A stretch of DNA of 7,973 nt from an uncultured Sphingomonas sp. (GTDB taxonomy: Bacteria; Pseudomonadota; Alphaproteobacteria; Sphingomonadales; Sphingomonadaceae). Position 1 is the first letter of the stretch; every line of letters starts with the position of its first letter. The DNA is taken from assembly GCF_936927845.1 (NCBI RefSeq), contig NZ_CAKZHV010000008.1, forward strand, positions 1-7,973, given 5' to 3'. The translations under genes and the position numbers were made by a program. The notes under the pieces were generated by a model. The model was given only the letters and a program-made list of their open reading frames with translations. It ran no database searches and was not told the origin of the DNA. This document shows positions 1-6,764 of the stretch, one piece after another.

Positions 1-91
1 TGCTGCCGTGGAACTACCGGCCCGTTTGAGGTGACGCCGTCACCGGACGCTTACCCTGCTTGGTTCTTCGTGTTGATCAAGGTACGATAGA

Positions 92-1261
92 CTAAGCCAG
101 ATTTTGCAAGCTGGGTGCAGAGATCGGAGCCGCGAGCGCTTGGCGGCGCGCATCCGCCGCATCGACAACGAAGCGCGCAAATTCATGCCGGAAGCGCTTA
201 ACGGCGAAACGTTCGGCATTTTCGCGGCACGCAGTGGGCGTAATCGCGTCGTTCTCCGCTTCCAGCTCTGCCACGGCAGCCACGATCGCCTCAGGCGTTT
301 GTTCGGGAAAGAACACGCCTGTTCGGCCAGGTCCCGGCCAGCCACGGATCGTCTCCAGGGCACCACCCTTGCCATACGCGATCACCGGTGTACCGCACGC
401 CTGCGCTTCCAAGGGCGCAATGCCGAAATCCTCTTCCGCCGCGAACAGGAATGCGCGAGCACGCTGCAGGTGGTCCGCCACCACTGCGTCGGGCTGTTTC
501 CCCATGATCTGGACGTTGGGTCCGGCTGCTGCGCGTACCGCCGGCATTTCAGGTCCATCGCCGATCACCACCAGCTTCTTGTCAGGCATATGTTGAAACG
601 CTTCAACGATCAGCGGAATGCGTTTGTAGGGCACCATGCGCGACATGGTGACGTAGAAGTCGTCCTTCTGTTCGCACAGGGTGAAAAGGTCGAGATTGAC
701 CGGCGGATAGATTACCGCCGAAGTGCGACCATAGACCTTGCGGATACGCCGCGCGATGAAACCTGAGATGGCGACGAAATGATCCACGCCGTTCGCCGTT
801 CGGCTATCCCACTGGCGCATATAGTGGAGGATCAAGCGCGCGATCAGCCCTTTCACACCCACGGTAAGCCCGGACTCTCTCAGATATTGGTGCTGAAGAT
901 CCCAGGCATAGCGGATCGGACTATAAGTATAAGCGATGTGTAGCTGGTCGGGCCCGGTTATGACGCCTTTTGCAACTGACGCGGTTGAGCTGATCACCAG
1001 ATCGTAGCCGGTGACGTCGAACTGTTCAACCGCCAGCGGCATCAAGGGAAGATACGATCGATAGTGCTTACGCGCACCCGGCAACTTCTGCACGAAACTG
1101 GTTGTGATACGATGTCCTGCAAGGAACCCGCGTTCTGCTTCGGGTAGAAAATCGACAACGCAGAACAGGTCGGCTTGCGGGTAAAGGTCAAGGAATTGAT
1201 GCAGGCACGTTTCCGCACCTCCCTTCAATGTCAGCCAATCGTGAACGATTGCGACCTTCAT
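92..1261 (-). CDS. GT4-family glycosyltransferase, copy 1 (GT-B fold)
   Basis: A 389-residue cytoplasmic or membrane-associated glycosyltransferase that probably adds mannose or D-rhamnose from a GDP-sugar to a lipid-linked glycan. The N-terminus has MKVAIVHDWL followed by the KGGAE glycine-rich loop (residues 13-17). The C-terminal domain has the GT4 signature GDGPE (234-238) and the EX7E motif, E277 to E285, within EDFGIAPLEAQACGTPV. Length is normal for GT4 enzymes. Its ATG (1259-1261) overlaps the TGA of the flippase remnant upstream as ATGA, and an AGGA lies about 10 bases before the start, so translation may be coupled to that remnant. Residues 193-358 are identical to those of the paralogue at 1589-2755, while residues 1-192 are about 83% identical and the last 31 residues have diverged. 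Donor sugar is inferred only from the nearby gmd/rmd genes; D-rhamnosyl- or mannosyltransferase (WbpZ/WbaZ-like) are the main options. Confidence 0.9.
   Translation of the reverse strand: MKVAIVHDWLTLKGGAETCLHQFLDLYPQADLFCVVDFLPEAERGFLAGHRITTSFVQKLPGARKHYRSYLPLMPLAVEQFDVTGYDLVISSTASVAKGVITGPDQLHIAYTYSPIRYAWDLQHQYLRESGLTVGVKGLIARLILHYMRQWDSRTANGVDHFVAISGFIARRIRKVYGRTSAVIYPPVNLDLFTLCEQKDDFYVTMSRMVPYKRIPLIVEAFQHMPDKKLVVIGDGPEMPAVRAAAGPNVQIMGKQPDAVVADHLQRARAFLFAAEEDFGIAPLEAQACGTPVIAYGKGGALETIRGWPGPGRTGVFFPEQTPEAIVAAVAELEAENDAITPTACRENAERFAVKRFRHEFARFVVDAADARRQALAAPISAPSLQNLA
188..686. repeat. 499-bp perfect direct repeat, copy A (conversion tract)
   Basis: By reading both copies side by side I find no mismatch between 188-686 and 1682-2180 (constant offset 1494). 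The first mismatch on the right is A687 versus C2181 (Leu192 versus Arg192). On the left, identity stops at 188/1682, between codon 358 and the diverged tails. The block lies inside both glycosyltransferase genes and covers the donor-binding domain. Confidence 0.95.
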
Positions 1262-1443
1262 ATACTATTGTTCCTAGAAAGACTGCGCTGGCTGGGCAGA
1301 CAGGCGACGAGTTGATCGGTAGCTCTCATACGTAGCAGAGCAGTTTGTGCAAAAAACGCATCTATTGTGGATTTTAGTGCGAAAGAAGCGATTAGCTTGG
1401 CGCACGCGGTAAATGACATCAACGCCTTCATGAGCACAATCAC
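1258..1443 (-). pseudogene. Remnant of a polysaccharide flippase 3' end
   Basis: A 61-codon open frame beginning at a GTG, with in-frame stop TAA immediately upstream (1450-1452). Its translation aligns with the last roughly 60 residues of the flippase at 2752-4212. DAFFAQTALL matches GAFFIGTALLL, RATDQLVACLPSQRSLSR matches GATDQFIALLPTRRVFSR, and the more N-terminal part keeps the hydrophobic pattern (shared Leu, Phe and Ile positions) of the last membrane helix, with a one-residue deletion. It ends in the same ATGA overlap with a glycosyltransferase start as the intact flippase does. This is therefore the leftover of a duplicated or older flippase gene. It is much more diverged than the neighbouring glycosyltransferases, as expected for relaxed selection. 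It may still be translated and help couple ribosomes to the downstream gene, but it cannot act as a transporter. Confidence 0.8.
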
Positions 1444-1588
1444 ACAAAATTAGCTAGCCACAAGCGGGCATCAAACCGGCTCCCAGGGTGCGCATCTCTC
1501 ACAAACACTGGGATCTTATAACCCACCCTGCTGGTGGCCGACGTTGTAACCCGCCTGATGCTGCCACGTAGATGATTGCATTACTGAT

Positions 1589-2755
1589 CTATTGAAGTTG
1601 AAAACCGTTGGAGACGTTAAGGGCAGAATGTGCGTTTTCGTGAGTACGCATAACCTGGTTGACCAAATCTCCAAACTGGTTCCGGAAGCGCTTAACGGCG
1701 AAACGTTCGGCATTTTCGCGGCACGCAGTGGGCGTAATCGCGTCGTTCTCCGCTTCCAGCTCTGCCACGGCAGCCACGATCGCCTCAGGCGTTTGTTCGG
1801 GAAAGAACACGCCTGTTCGGCCAGGTCCCGGCCAGCCACGGATCGTCTCCAGGGCACCACCCTTGCCATACGCGATCACCGGTGTACCGCACGCCTGCGC
1901 TTCCAAGGGCGCAATGCCGAAATCCTCTTCCGCCGCGAACAGGAATGCGCGAGCACGCTGCAGGTGGTCCGCCACCACTGCGTCGGGCTGTTTCCCCATG
2001 ATCTGGACGTTGGGTCCGGCTGCTGCGCGTACCGCCGGCATTTCAGGTCCATCGCCGATCACCACCAGCTTCTTGTCAGGCATATGTTGAAACGCTTCAA
2101 CGATCAGCGGAATGCGTTTGTAGGGCACCATGCGCGACATGGTGACGTAGAAGTCGTCCTTCTGTTCGCACAGGGTGAAACGGTCGAGATTGACCGGTGG
2201 GTGGATAACGATGGCTGAGCGGCCGTAAACCTTGTGAATACGGCGTGCGATAAAGTTCGAGTTAGCCACAAACTGATCAACGCCGTTAGCAGTTCGAAGA
2301 TCCCATAGTCGCATGTAGTGCAGAACTACCCGCGCAATGAAGCTTTTCAAGCCACGCATCATCTTAGCTTCGGCAAGATATTGATGTTGAAGATCCCACG
2401 CATAACGCATGGGACTGTGTGTATAGGCTATGTGGACCTGATCGGGACCAGTTATGACTCCTTTAGCAACCGATGCGGTTGAACTAATTACTAGATCATA
2501 ACTGGTCAGATCAAGCTGCTCCACAGCCAACGGCATCAGCGGCAGATACGAACGGTAATGTTTGCGCGCACCGGGCAAATTCTGCACGAAGCTGGTCGTA
2601 ATACGATGTCCAGCAAGGAACCCGCGCTCCGCTTCGGGAAGAAAGTCAACGACGCAGAACAGGTCAGCTTGCGGGTAGAGGTTAAGAAATTGATCTAGGC
2701 AGTTTTCACCACCGCCTTTCAGCGTCAGCCAATCGTGAACGATTGCGACTTTCAT
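1589..2755 (-). CDS. GT4-family glycosyltransferase, copy 2 (GT-B fold)
   Basis: A 388-residue paralogue of the gene at 92-1261. It has the same architecture: MKVAIVHDWL start, glycine loop KGGGE (13-17), GDGPE and the EX7E motif EDFGIAPLE in the C-terminal half. It likely transfers a GDP-linked sugar to a growing glycan on the cytoplasmic face. The start codon overlaps the flippase stop as ATGA (2752-2755), so the two are translationally coupled and probably one transcript. The N-terminal domain differs from copy 1 at about 33 of 192 residues, clustered around residues 128-145 (AEAKMMRGLKSF versus RESGLTVGVKGL), while residues 193-358 are identical. Its C-terminal tail and N-terminal half are AT-richer than the shared block. 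The gene is intact with no sign of decay. Different acceptor but same donor compared with copy 1 is my inference from the GT-B domain roles. Confidence 0.9.
   Translation of the reverse strand: MKVAIVHDWLTLKGGGENCLDQFLNLYPQADLFCVVDFLPEAERGFLAGHRITTSFVQNLPGARKHYRSYLPLMPLAVEQLDLTSYDLVISSTASVAKGVITGPDQVHIAYTHSPMRYAWDLQHQYLAEAKMMRGLKSFIARVVLHYMRLWDLRTANGVDQFVANSNFIARRIHKVYGRSAIVIHPPVNLDRFTLCEQKDDFYVTMSRMVPYKRIPLIVEAFQHMPDKKLVVIGDGPEMPAVRAAAGPNVQIMGKQPDAVVADHLQRARAFLFAAEEDFGIAPLEAQACGTPVIAYGKGGALETIRGWPGPGRTGVFFPEQTPEAIVAAVAELEAENDAITPTACRENAERFAVKRFRNQFGDLVNQVMRTHENAHSALNVSNGFQLQ
1682..2180. repeat. 499-bp perfect direct repeat, copy B (conversion tract)
   Basis: This is the second copy of the block at 188-686. 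It is about 65% GC in the part I counted (1741-1800), whereas the flanking part of the same gene (2461-2520) is about 42% GC. In the other gene the equivalent flank (961-1020) is about 57%. The block thus fits its surroundings better in the 92-1261 gene, which makes this copy the likely recipient. Confidence 0.95.
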
Positions 2756-4212
2756 ACACCACTCTTTCTCGAAAATACGCGCCGGGTAGGTAGCAGTGCG
2801 ATGAATTGATCAGTCGCCCCCACGCGTAGCAGCAACGCGGTGCCAATGAAGAACGCGCCACCTAATACCGACAGAATGGCTAGGTTGATCAGGCTGCCGA
2901 AGCCGAGAAAAGGTTTCACCACTAAGATCAGCGCCACCATAGCCATCGTTAGCAGCGCCGGGCCGCGCAGGTCCCATAGCTGTTGGAACGGTGAATAGCC
3001 GCTGAACCGTTCCGAGACGGTGGCATTTGCCGCGAATGATAGGAACAGGAATACGACCTGACTGATGGCTAGACCAATTACTCCACCGTAAATACTAGCT
3101 AAAAATACAATGACGATACCGATGATCTTTTTAATTGTCTCGGTCTGAAAATATAGTTCAGATCGCCCACGAGCGAGCGTTAATTGGAGGTTGACTGCAT
3201 TCATAGGAATAAGCAGGCCGCCAATCGCGAGAATACGCAGGATCGGTGCGGCTGGCAGCCATTTCGGGCCGTAGAGCACGTCGATGATGAGGTCGGGAAC
3301 GGCGATCAGCGCACCCATCAGCGGCAGGTTGCCCATCATGGCAATGCCTTGAGCCAACTTCACGCCGCGCCGCAGCTCCGCCGGCTCCGACTTGGTCGAG
3401 AGAACCGGCAATGACACGCGAGTGATGACCAGCGTCAGCACATTGGCGGGTAGCGTCTGTAGATTTTGCCCGCGGTTGAAGTAGCCGAGATCGCGCGCGC
3501 CGTAGAGCTTGCCGATGACCAGAGCGAAACCCTGCTGATAAGCGACCTCAAGCAGGTTGGACAGCGATAGAAAGAAGCCGAAGCGGACGAGCGGGCGCGC
3601 CGCGGTGATCGATGCGCCGCGCAGTGGGCGCCATCCGCTGAGCAGCCACAACAGTACGACGTTGATCACCGCATGCGCCAGCGCCTGCCATGCGAAGGTC
3701 CAGATACCGACGCCGTTCACCGCCAGCACCACGGCCAGGATGCCGCTAAGAATGGACGCGGTCAGCCCCGACTTGGCGAGCAGATCGAAGCGCAGGTGCC
3801 GCTGCATCAGCGATCCCGGCACCGCGGCCATGGCGTTGATTGGCACGATGATCGCGCTGATGTACAGCAGCTGTTCCAACACGGGGTGGCCGAACACGCG
3901 TGCCATGACGGGTGCCGCTGCGGCGATCAAGCCGCCCAGTACGAGTGCCGCGATCCCATTGTACCAGAAGACTGCGGTCTCTTCGTCCCGGCTGATCTCC
4001 GCGCGTTGCACAAGTGCCGAACAGAAGCCGCCATCGACCAAGACGCTCGACAGCGAGATGAACACCGCCGTTAGTGCGAAGATGCCGAAGTCGGTCGGCG
4101 ACAGAAGCCGCGCCAGCACGATCGACACACCGAACTGAACACCGAAGCGCAGTCCAGCATCGAAGCCACTCCACAGCCCTGCGGAGAGGACCTTGGCTTT
4201 AAAGGATGTCAT
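2752..4212 (-). CDS. wzx: Polysaccharide/O-antigen flippase, WzxC-like (MVF superfamily)
   Basis: A 486-residue integral membrane protein expected to flip lipid-linked oligosaccharides across the inner membrane. Hydrophobic segments run along the whole length, enough for 12-14 helices. Family-typical stretches include ARLLSPTDFGIFALTAVF near residue 35-52, FGHPVLEQLL, and in the middle YQQGFALVIGKLYGARDLGYFNRG, which I recognise from the WzxC/ExoT-type Polysacc_synt_3 group. Length is usual for the family. The ATG at 4210-4212 has only a weak upstream ribosome site, but the reading frame and N-terminal sequence fit the family. It is the first gene of the minus-strand group flippase-GT4. Composition is mosaic: 3061-3160 is about 42% GC against roughly 65% near 3541-3660. 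A 3'-end copy of a related gene survives at 1258-1443. Substrate is unknown; a D-rhamnose-containing glycan is plausible from the neighbours. Confidence 0.9.
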   Translation of the reverse strand: MTSFKAKVLSAGLWSGFDAGLRFGVQFGVSIVLARLLSPTDFGIFALTAVFISLSSVLVDGGFCSALVQRAEISRDEETAVFWYNGIAALVLGGLIAAAAPVMARVFGHPVLEQLLYISAIIVPINAMAAVPGSLMQRHLRFDLLAKSGLTASILSGILAVVLAVNGVGIWTFAWQALAHAVINVVLLWLLSGWRPLRGASITAARPLVRFGFFLSLSNLLEVAYQQGFALVIGKLYGARDLGYFNRGQNLQTLPANVLTLVITRVSLPVLSTKSEPAELRRGVKLAQGIAMMGNLPLMGALIAVPDLIIDVLYGPKWLPAAPILRILAIGGLLIPMNAVNLQLTLARGRSELYFQTETIKKIIGIVIVFLASIYGGVIGLAISQVVFLFLSFAANATVSERFSGYSPFQQLWDLRGPALLTMAMVALILVVKPFLGFGSLINLAILSVLGGAFFIGTALLLRVGATDQFIALLPTRRVFSRKSGV

Positions 4213-4437
4213 GGGTGATCGCTACGTGCACGCCGGCGCGTTTGGCGGCAAAAACGTCATCGCGCAACGCGTGTGATTACCCGACTGACCTGAAGAAACA
4301 AGGGCGCGCCGACAAACAAGAGGACGCTAAACACCTTACGGTAAAAAAACCTTTAAAGAAAGTTCGTTAGTTACTTTCACACTTTGATCCAGACGAGCGC
4401 AGCGTATGCATTACACAAACAGTACATACAGGGTAAA
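4213..4437. other. Intergenic leader upstream of the flippase gene
   Basis: About 225 bases between the flippase start and the 3' end of the small exported-protein gene, both on the minus strand. The half nearer the small gene (4320-4437) is AT-rich with an A7 run at 4343-4349. I see a weak inverted repeat GAAAGT/ACTTTC (4358-4363 and 4373-4378), followed on the minus strand after a few bases by a T-run. It could be a poor terminator for the small gene, but the stem is short. No convincing -35/-10 pair for the flippase was found, although a promoter here is expected. Confidence 0.3.
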
Positions 4438-4713
4438 TTATTTTTTTCTATTTAGACGATAGCTCATATCATTGCCTAGACGAACTCCGAGTCTGCCCTC
4501 GGAGGCGCGTAGTAAGTTATAAGACTCGTTCTCACTCAAGACACGTTCGTCCTGTGGTGATGCTGCGAGTGGAATGGTACGGTCCTCGACTGTGACATCG
4601 CTCGGCAAAGGGGCCCTGATCTGCGCAGGTGCATTTGCCGTGGCTGGAACTGCCTGTGACTGCGACCAAGCCGCGGTGGGAGCGGCGAGCAAGACTAAAG
4701 CTAGCAGGCGCAT
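4438..4713 (-). CDS. Small predicted exported protein of unknown function
   Basis: A 91-residue protein that I do not recognise. The N-terminus is a clear Sec-type signal peptide: MRLL, a hydrophobic core ALVLLAAPTAA and a likely cleavage after A-W-S (residues 15-17). That leaves a mature chain of about 74 residues that is Pro/Ala-rich at first and then acidic and polar (VEDRTIPLA, DERVLSENESYNLLR), ending in a basic NRKK. There are no cysteines, so it is not a lipoprotein. The start is well supported by GGAG at 4719-4722 (minus strand), six bases before the ATG. It is transcribed away from gmd and in the same direction as the flippase genes, with a 225-base gap after it. A periplasmic role, perhaps linked to polysaccharide export, is possible from position only. 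Confidence 0.7.
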   Translation of the reverse strand: MRLLALVLLAAPTAAWSQSQAVPATANAPAQIRAPLPSDVTVEDRTIPLAASPQDERVLSENESYNLLRASEGRLGVRLGNDMSYRLNRKK

Positions 4714-4875
4714 ATAATCTCCGACAGCGACTTGGTAGGATATGGATGGGTAGCTTCTATATGCAAGCCGTTGCGTCCGCTACGGGTAGATATACGTCGG
4801 AACCAACCCTACAGGCCATCCTCGCTGCCTACAAACACGAGCAGTGTGTGCCAATCGTCCAGAATGAGGAAGTCC
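4714..4875. promoter_or_regulatory. Divergent intergenic region between the small exported gene and gmd
   Basis: These 162 bases separate two divergent starts and must carry the promoter for gmd-rmd on the plus strand and probably one for the minus-strand small gene. It is AT-richer than the coding flanks around 4738-4795. I found AT-rich hexamers (TCTATA at 4756-4761, GATATA at 4789-4794) but no pair with good -35 match and 16-18 base spacing in either direction, so promoter positions are not assigned. The Shine-Dalgarno GGAG for the small gene is at 4719-4722 on the minus strand. Confidence 0.45.
4866..4872 (+). promoter_or_regulatory. Ribosome binding site that decides the gmd start
   Basis: GAGGAAG lies three bases before the GTG at 4876, with the GAGGA core about five bases from it. 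This is a good Shine-Dalgarno placement for a GTG start. It cannot serve the in-frame ATG at 4864, because it lies within that codon and after it. Homology also favours the GTG: the protein then begins (M)SKTAIVTGISGQDG, the usual Gmd N-terminus. Confidence 0.6.
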
Positions 4876-5913
4876 GTGAGTAAAACCGCCATCGTCACCG
4901 GGATCAGCGGCCAGGACGGCGCCTATCTCGCGGAGAACCTGCTCGGTCGTGGGTATACTGTTTACGGCACCTATCGGCGAACCAGTTCCGTCAATTTCTG
5001 GCGTATCGAGGAGCTGGGCATCATGCAGGATTCCAAGCTGAAGCTCGTCGAATACGACCTGACCGACATGGGTTCGGCCATTCGCCTGATCGAGACGTCG
5101 GAAGCGACGGAGGTCTACAACCTCGCCGCGCAAAGCTTCGTCGGCGTGTCGTTCGACCAGCCGATCGCGACCGGGGCGATCACCGGACTGGGTGCTGCTT
5201 ATCTTCTTGAGGCGATCCGCACGGTCAACCGCGATATCCGCTTCTACCAGGCGTCCACGTCCGAGATGTTCGGCAAGGTTCAGGCGATCCCGCAGAACGA
5301 GGACACCCCCTTCTATCCCCGCAGTCCCTACGGTGTTGCCAAGCTCTACGCGCACTGGCTGACGGTGAACTACCGCGAGAGTTTCGGTATCTTCGGCACC
5401 AGCGGCATCCTGTTCAACCACGAGAGCCCGCTGCGCGGCCGTGAATTTGTGACACGCAAGATCACCGACACCGTGGCCAAGATCGCGCTCGGCAAGGCCG
5501 AACTGCTTGAACTCGGCAACCTGGATGCCAAGCGCGACTGGGGCTATGCCAAGGATTACGTGGAAGGCATGCGGCTGATGCTGCAACACGACACGCCCGA
5601 GACCTATGTGCTGGCTACCAATCGCACGGAAACGGTACGCGATTTCGTCACGCTGGCCTTCAAGCAGGTAGGAACCGAGATCATGTGGTCGGGTAACGAC
5701 GAGAACGAGACCGGCGTTGACGCAAAGACCGGCAAGCTGCTGGTGCGCGTCAATCCGCAATTCTATCGCCCTGCCGAAGTGGAACTGCTGATCGGTGACC
5801 CCGCCAAGGCAAAGGCAGACCTCGGTTGGGAACCAACCGTGCAACTGGAGGAACTCGCCCGTTTGATGGTTGAAGCCGATATGCGTCGAAATCAGGCCGG
5901 CTGGTCGTTCTGA
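4876..5913 (+). CDS. gmd: GDP-mannose 4,6-dehydratase
   Basis: Converts GDP-D-mannose to GDP-4-keto-6-deoxy-D-mannose with bound NADP(H), the branch point to GDP-D-rhamnose and GDP-L-fucose; cytoplasmic. The protein is 345 residues, an extended SDR. The Rossmann motif is TGISGQDG (G9, G12, G15), the catalytic region is STSEMFG (T128, E130), and the YxxxK pair is Y152/K156 in SPYGVAK. NHESPLRGREFVTRKI (181 onward) and GNLDAKRDWGYAKDYVEGM are hallmark Gmd stretches. I chose the GTG at 4876 rather than ATG 4864 or an ATG at 4732, because of the Shine-Dalgarno just upstream and the match to family N-termini. Its TGA overlaps the ATG of the next gene (TGATG, 5911-5915), so the two are co-translated. 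Nothing is odd in the coding sequence. GDP-mannose synthesis genes are not in the window. Confidence 0.96.
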   Translation: MSKTAIVTGISGQDGAYLAENLLGRGYTVYGTYRRTSSVNFWRIEELGIMQDSKLKLVEYDLTDMGSAIRLIETSEATEVYNLAAQSFVGVSFDQPIATGAITGLGAAYLLEAIRTVNRDIRFYQASTSEMFGKVQAIPQNEDTPFYPRSPYGVAKLYAHWLTVNYRESFGIFGTSGILFNHESPLRGREFVTRKITDTVAKIALGKAELLELGNLDAKRDWGYAKDYVEGMRLMLQHDTPETYVLATNRTETVRDFVTLAFKQVGTEIMWSGNDENETGVDAKTGKLLVRVNPQFYRPAEVELLIGDPAKAKADLGWEPTVQLEELARLMVEADMRRNQAGWSF

Positions 5914-6764
5914 TGCGTGTTGCACTGACCGGCGCCAACGGCTTCACCGGCCAGTTCGTTACCGCGGCGCTGGAACAGGCCGGTGCGACCAGTGTGCCGC
6001 TCTCGGTGGACCTAACCGATCCTGCTGCAGTCGACCGCGCGATATCGGCTGCCGACTTCGACCGGGTGATCCACCTCGCAGGCAAGGCGTTCGTCGACGC
6101 CAGCGATTGGAAGGCGTTCTACGCGGTCAACCAGCTCGGTACCTTTCACCTGCTCGACGCGGTCGCGCGACACCGACCGGGCGCGCGTTGCGTGCTGGCC
6201 AGCAGCGCGCAAGTCTATGGTCCTGGAGCCCAGGGGCTGATCGCGGAGGACGCGCCGACCAACCCGGCCAATCATTATGCGGTCAGCAAGCTGGCGATGG
6301 AGTGGGGCGCACGGCGTTGGGACAACCAACTGGAGCTCTGCGCGACCCGGCTGTTTAACTACACGGGCGTAGGGCAGGGCACCGAATATCTGATTCCCAA
6401 GATCGTCAGTCACTTCAAACGGCGCGCCGAAGTTATAGAATTGGGCAACCTTTGGGTGAAGCGCGACTTCGGTGACGTGCGCGCAGTGGCCGAGGCGTAT
6501 GTCGGACTGATCACCGCTGACACGCCCCCCCCGGCGACGCTCAACGTGGCGACCGGCACATTATGGTCGATCGACGACATGCTCGATGTCTTGGCTGAGC
6601 TCAGTGGCTATCGACCTGAGGTCAAGGTCAATCCCGCATTCGTGCGCGAGAACGACGTGGAAGTCTTGGGCGGCGATGCCACCCGACTGCATGCGACCTT
6701 ACCCGATTGGCGCCCGCGTGATCTGACCGATACGCTGGGATGGATGCTGCAGGCCCCAGCATGA
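5913..6764 (+). CDS. rmd: GDP-6-deoxy-4-keto-D-mannose reductase (Rmd-like)
   Basis: Probably reduces the Gmd product at C4 to give GDP-D-rhamnose, in the cytoplasm. The 283-residue SDR has TGANGFTG at residues 6-13 (G7, G10, G13), HLAGKAFV (54-61), the catalytic serine region LASSAQVYG (95-103) and Y122/K126 in HYAVSK. ATRLFNYTGVGQ and LGNLWVKRDFGDV (177-189) resemble the Rmd pattern PFNxxGPGQ and VGDxxxSRDFxDV. It is somewhat shorter than the roughly 300 residues of Pseudomonas Rmd. The start is fixed by the TGATG overlap with gmd. The alternatives are GDP-6-deoxy-D-talose synthase (Tld) or GDP-L-fucose synthase; the latter is less likely because its typical sequence landmarks are absent. 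Its stop (6762-6764) overlaps an ATG (6761-6763) whose frame ends after six codons, a hint that a further operon gene was once fused here. Confidence 0.85.
   Translation: MRVALTGANGFTGQFVTAALEQAGATSVPLSVDLTDPAAVDRAISAADFDRVIHLAGKAFVDASDWKAFYAVNQLGTFHLLDAVARHRPGARCVLASSAQVYGPGAQGLIAEDAPTNPANHYAVSKLAMEWGARRWDNQLELCATRLFNYTGVGQGTEYLIPKIVSHFKRRAEVIELGNLWVKRDFGDVRAVAEAYVGLITADTPPPATLNVATGTLWSIDDMLDVLAELSGYRPEVKVNPAFVRENDVEVLGGDATRLHATLPDWRPRDLTDTLGWMLQAPA

Noticed and set aside
31..43. Short palindrome GTGAC-GCC-GTCAC after glycosyltransferase copy 1
   Set aside because: It is a plausible small hairpin but lacks a T-run and is too short to call a terminator or operator; no gene could be placed in 1-91.
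40..375. Minus-strand 111-codon frame, repeated at 1516-1869
   Set aside because: Out-of-frame reading inside the glycosyltransferase genes; Arg-rich composition typical of shifted GC-rich coding sequence.
104..766. Plus-strand open frame opposite glycosyltransferase copy 1 (and its twin at 1592-2218)
   Set aside because: Both are antisense shadows; they look conserved only because the underlying 499-base tract is duplicated.
1481..1537. Inverted repeats between the two modules (TCCCAG/CTGGGA and CCACC/GGTGG) as a terminator
   Set aside because: The stems are 5-6 bases and no T-run follows on the minus strand, so termination is not supported.
4358..4378. GAAAGT/ACTTTC hairpin as terminator of the small exported gene
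   Set aside because: A six-base AT-rich stem with the T-run several bases away is too weak; kept only as a remark on the intergenic region.
4732..4875. N-terminal extension of Gmd from the ATG at 4732
   Set aside because: The extra 48 residues match no Gmd N-terminus and would cover the divergent promoter region; the GTG at 4876 has a good ribosome site.
4780..5925. Long minus-strand open frame opposite gmd
   Set aside because: It is the antisense shadow of a clear gmd gene in GC-rich DNA; its translation is rich in His, Arg and Gly without motifs, and gmd motifs fully explain the plus strand.
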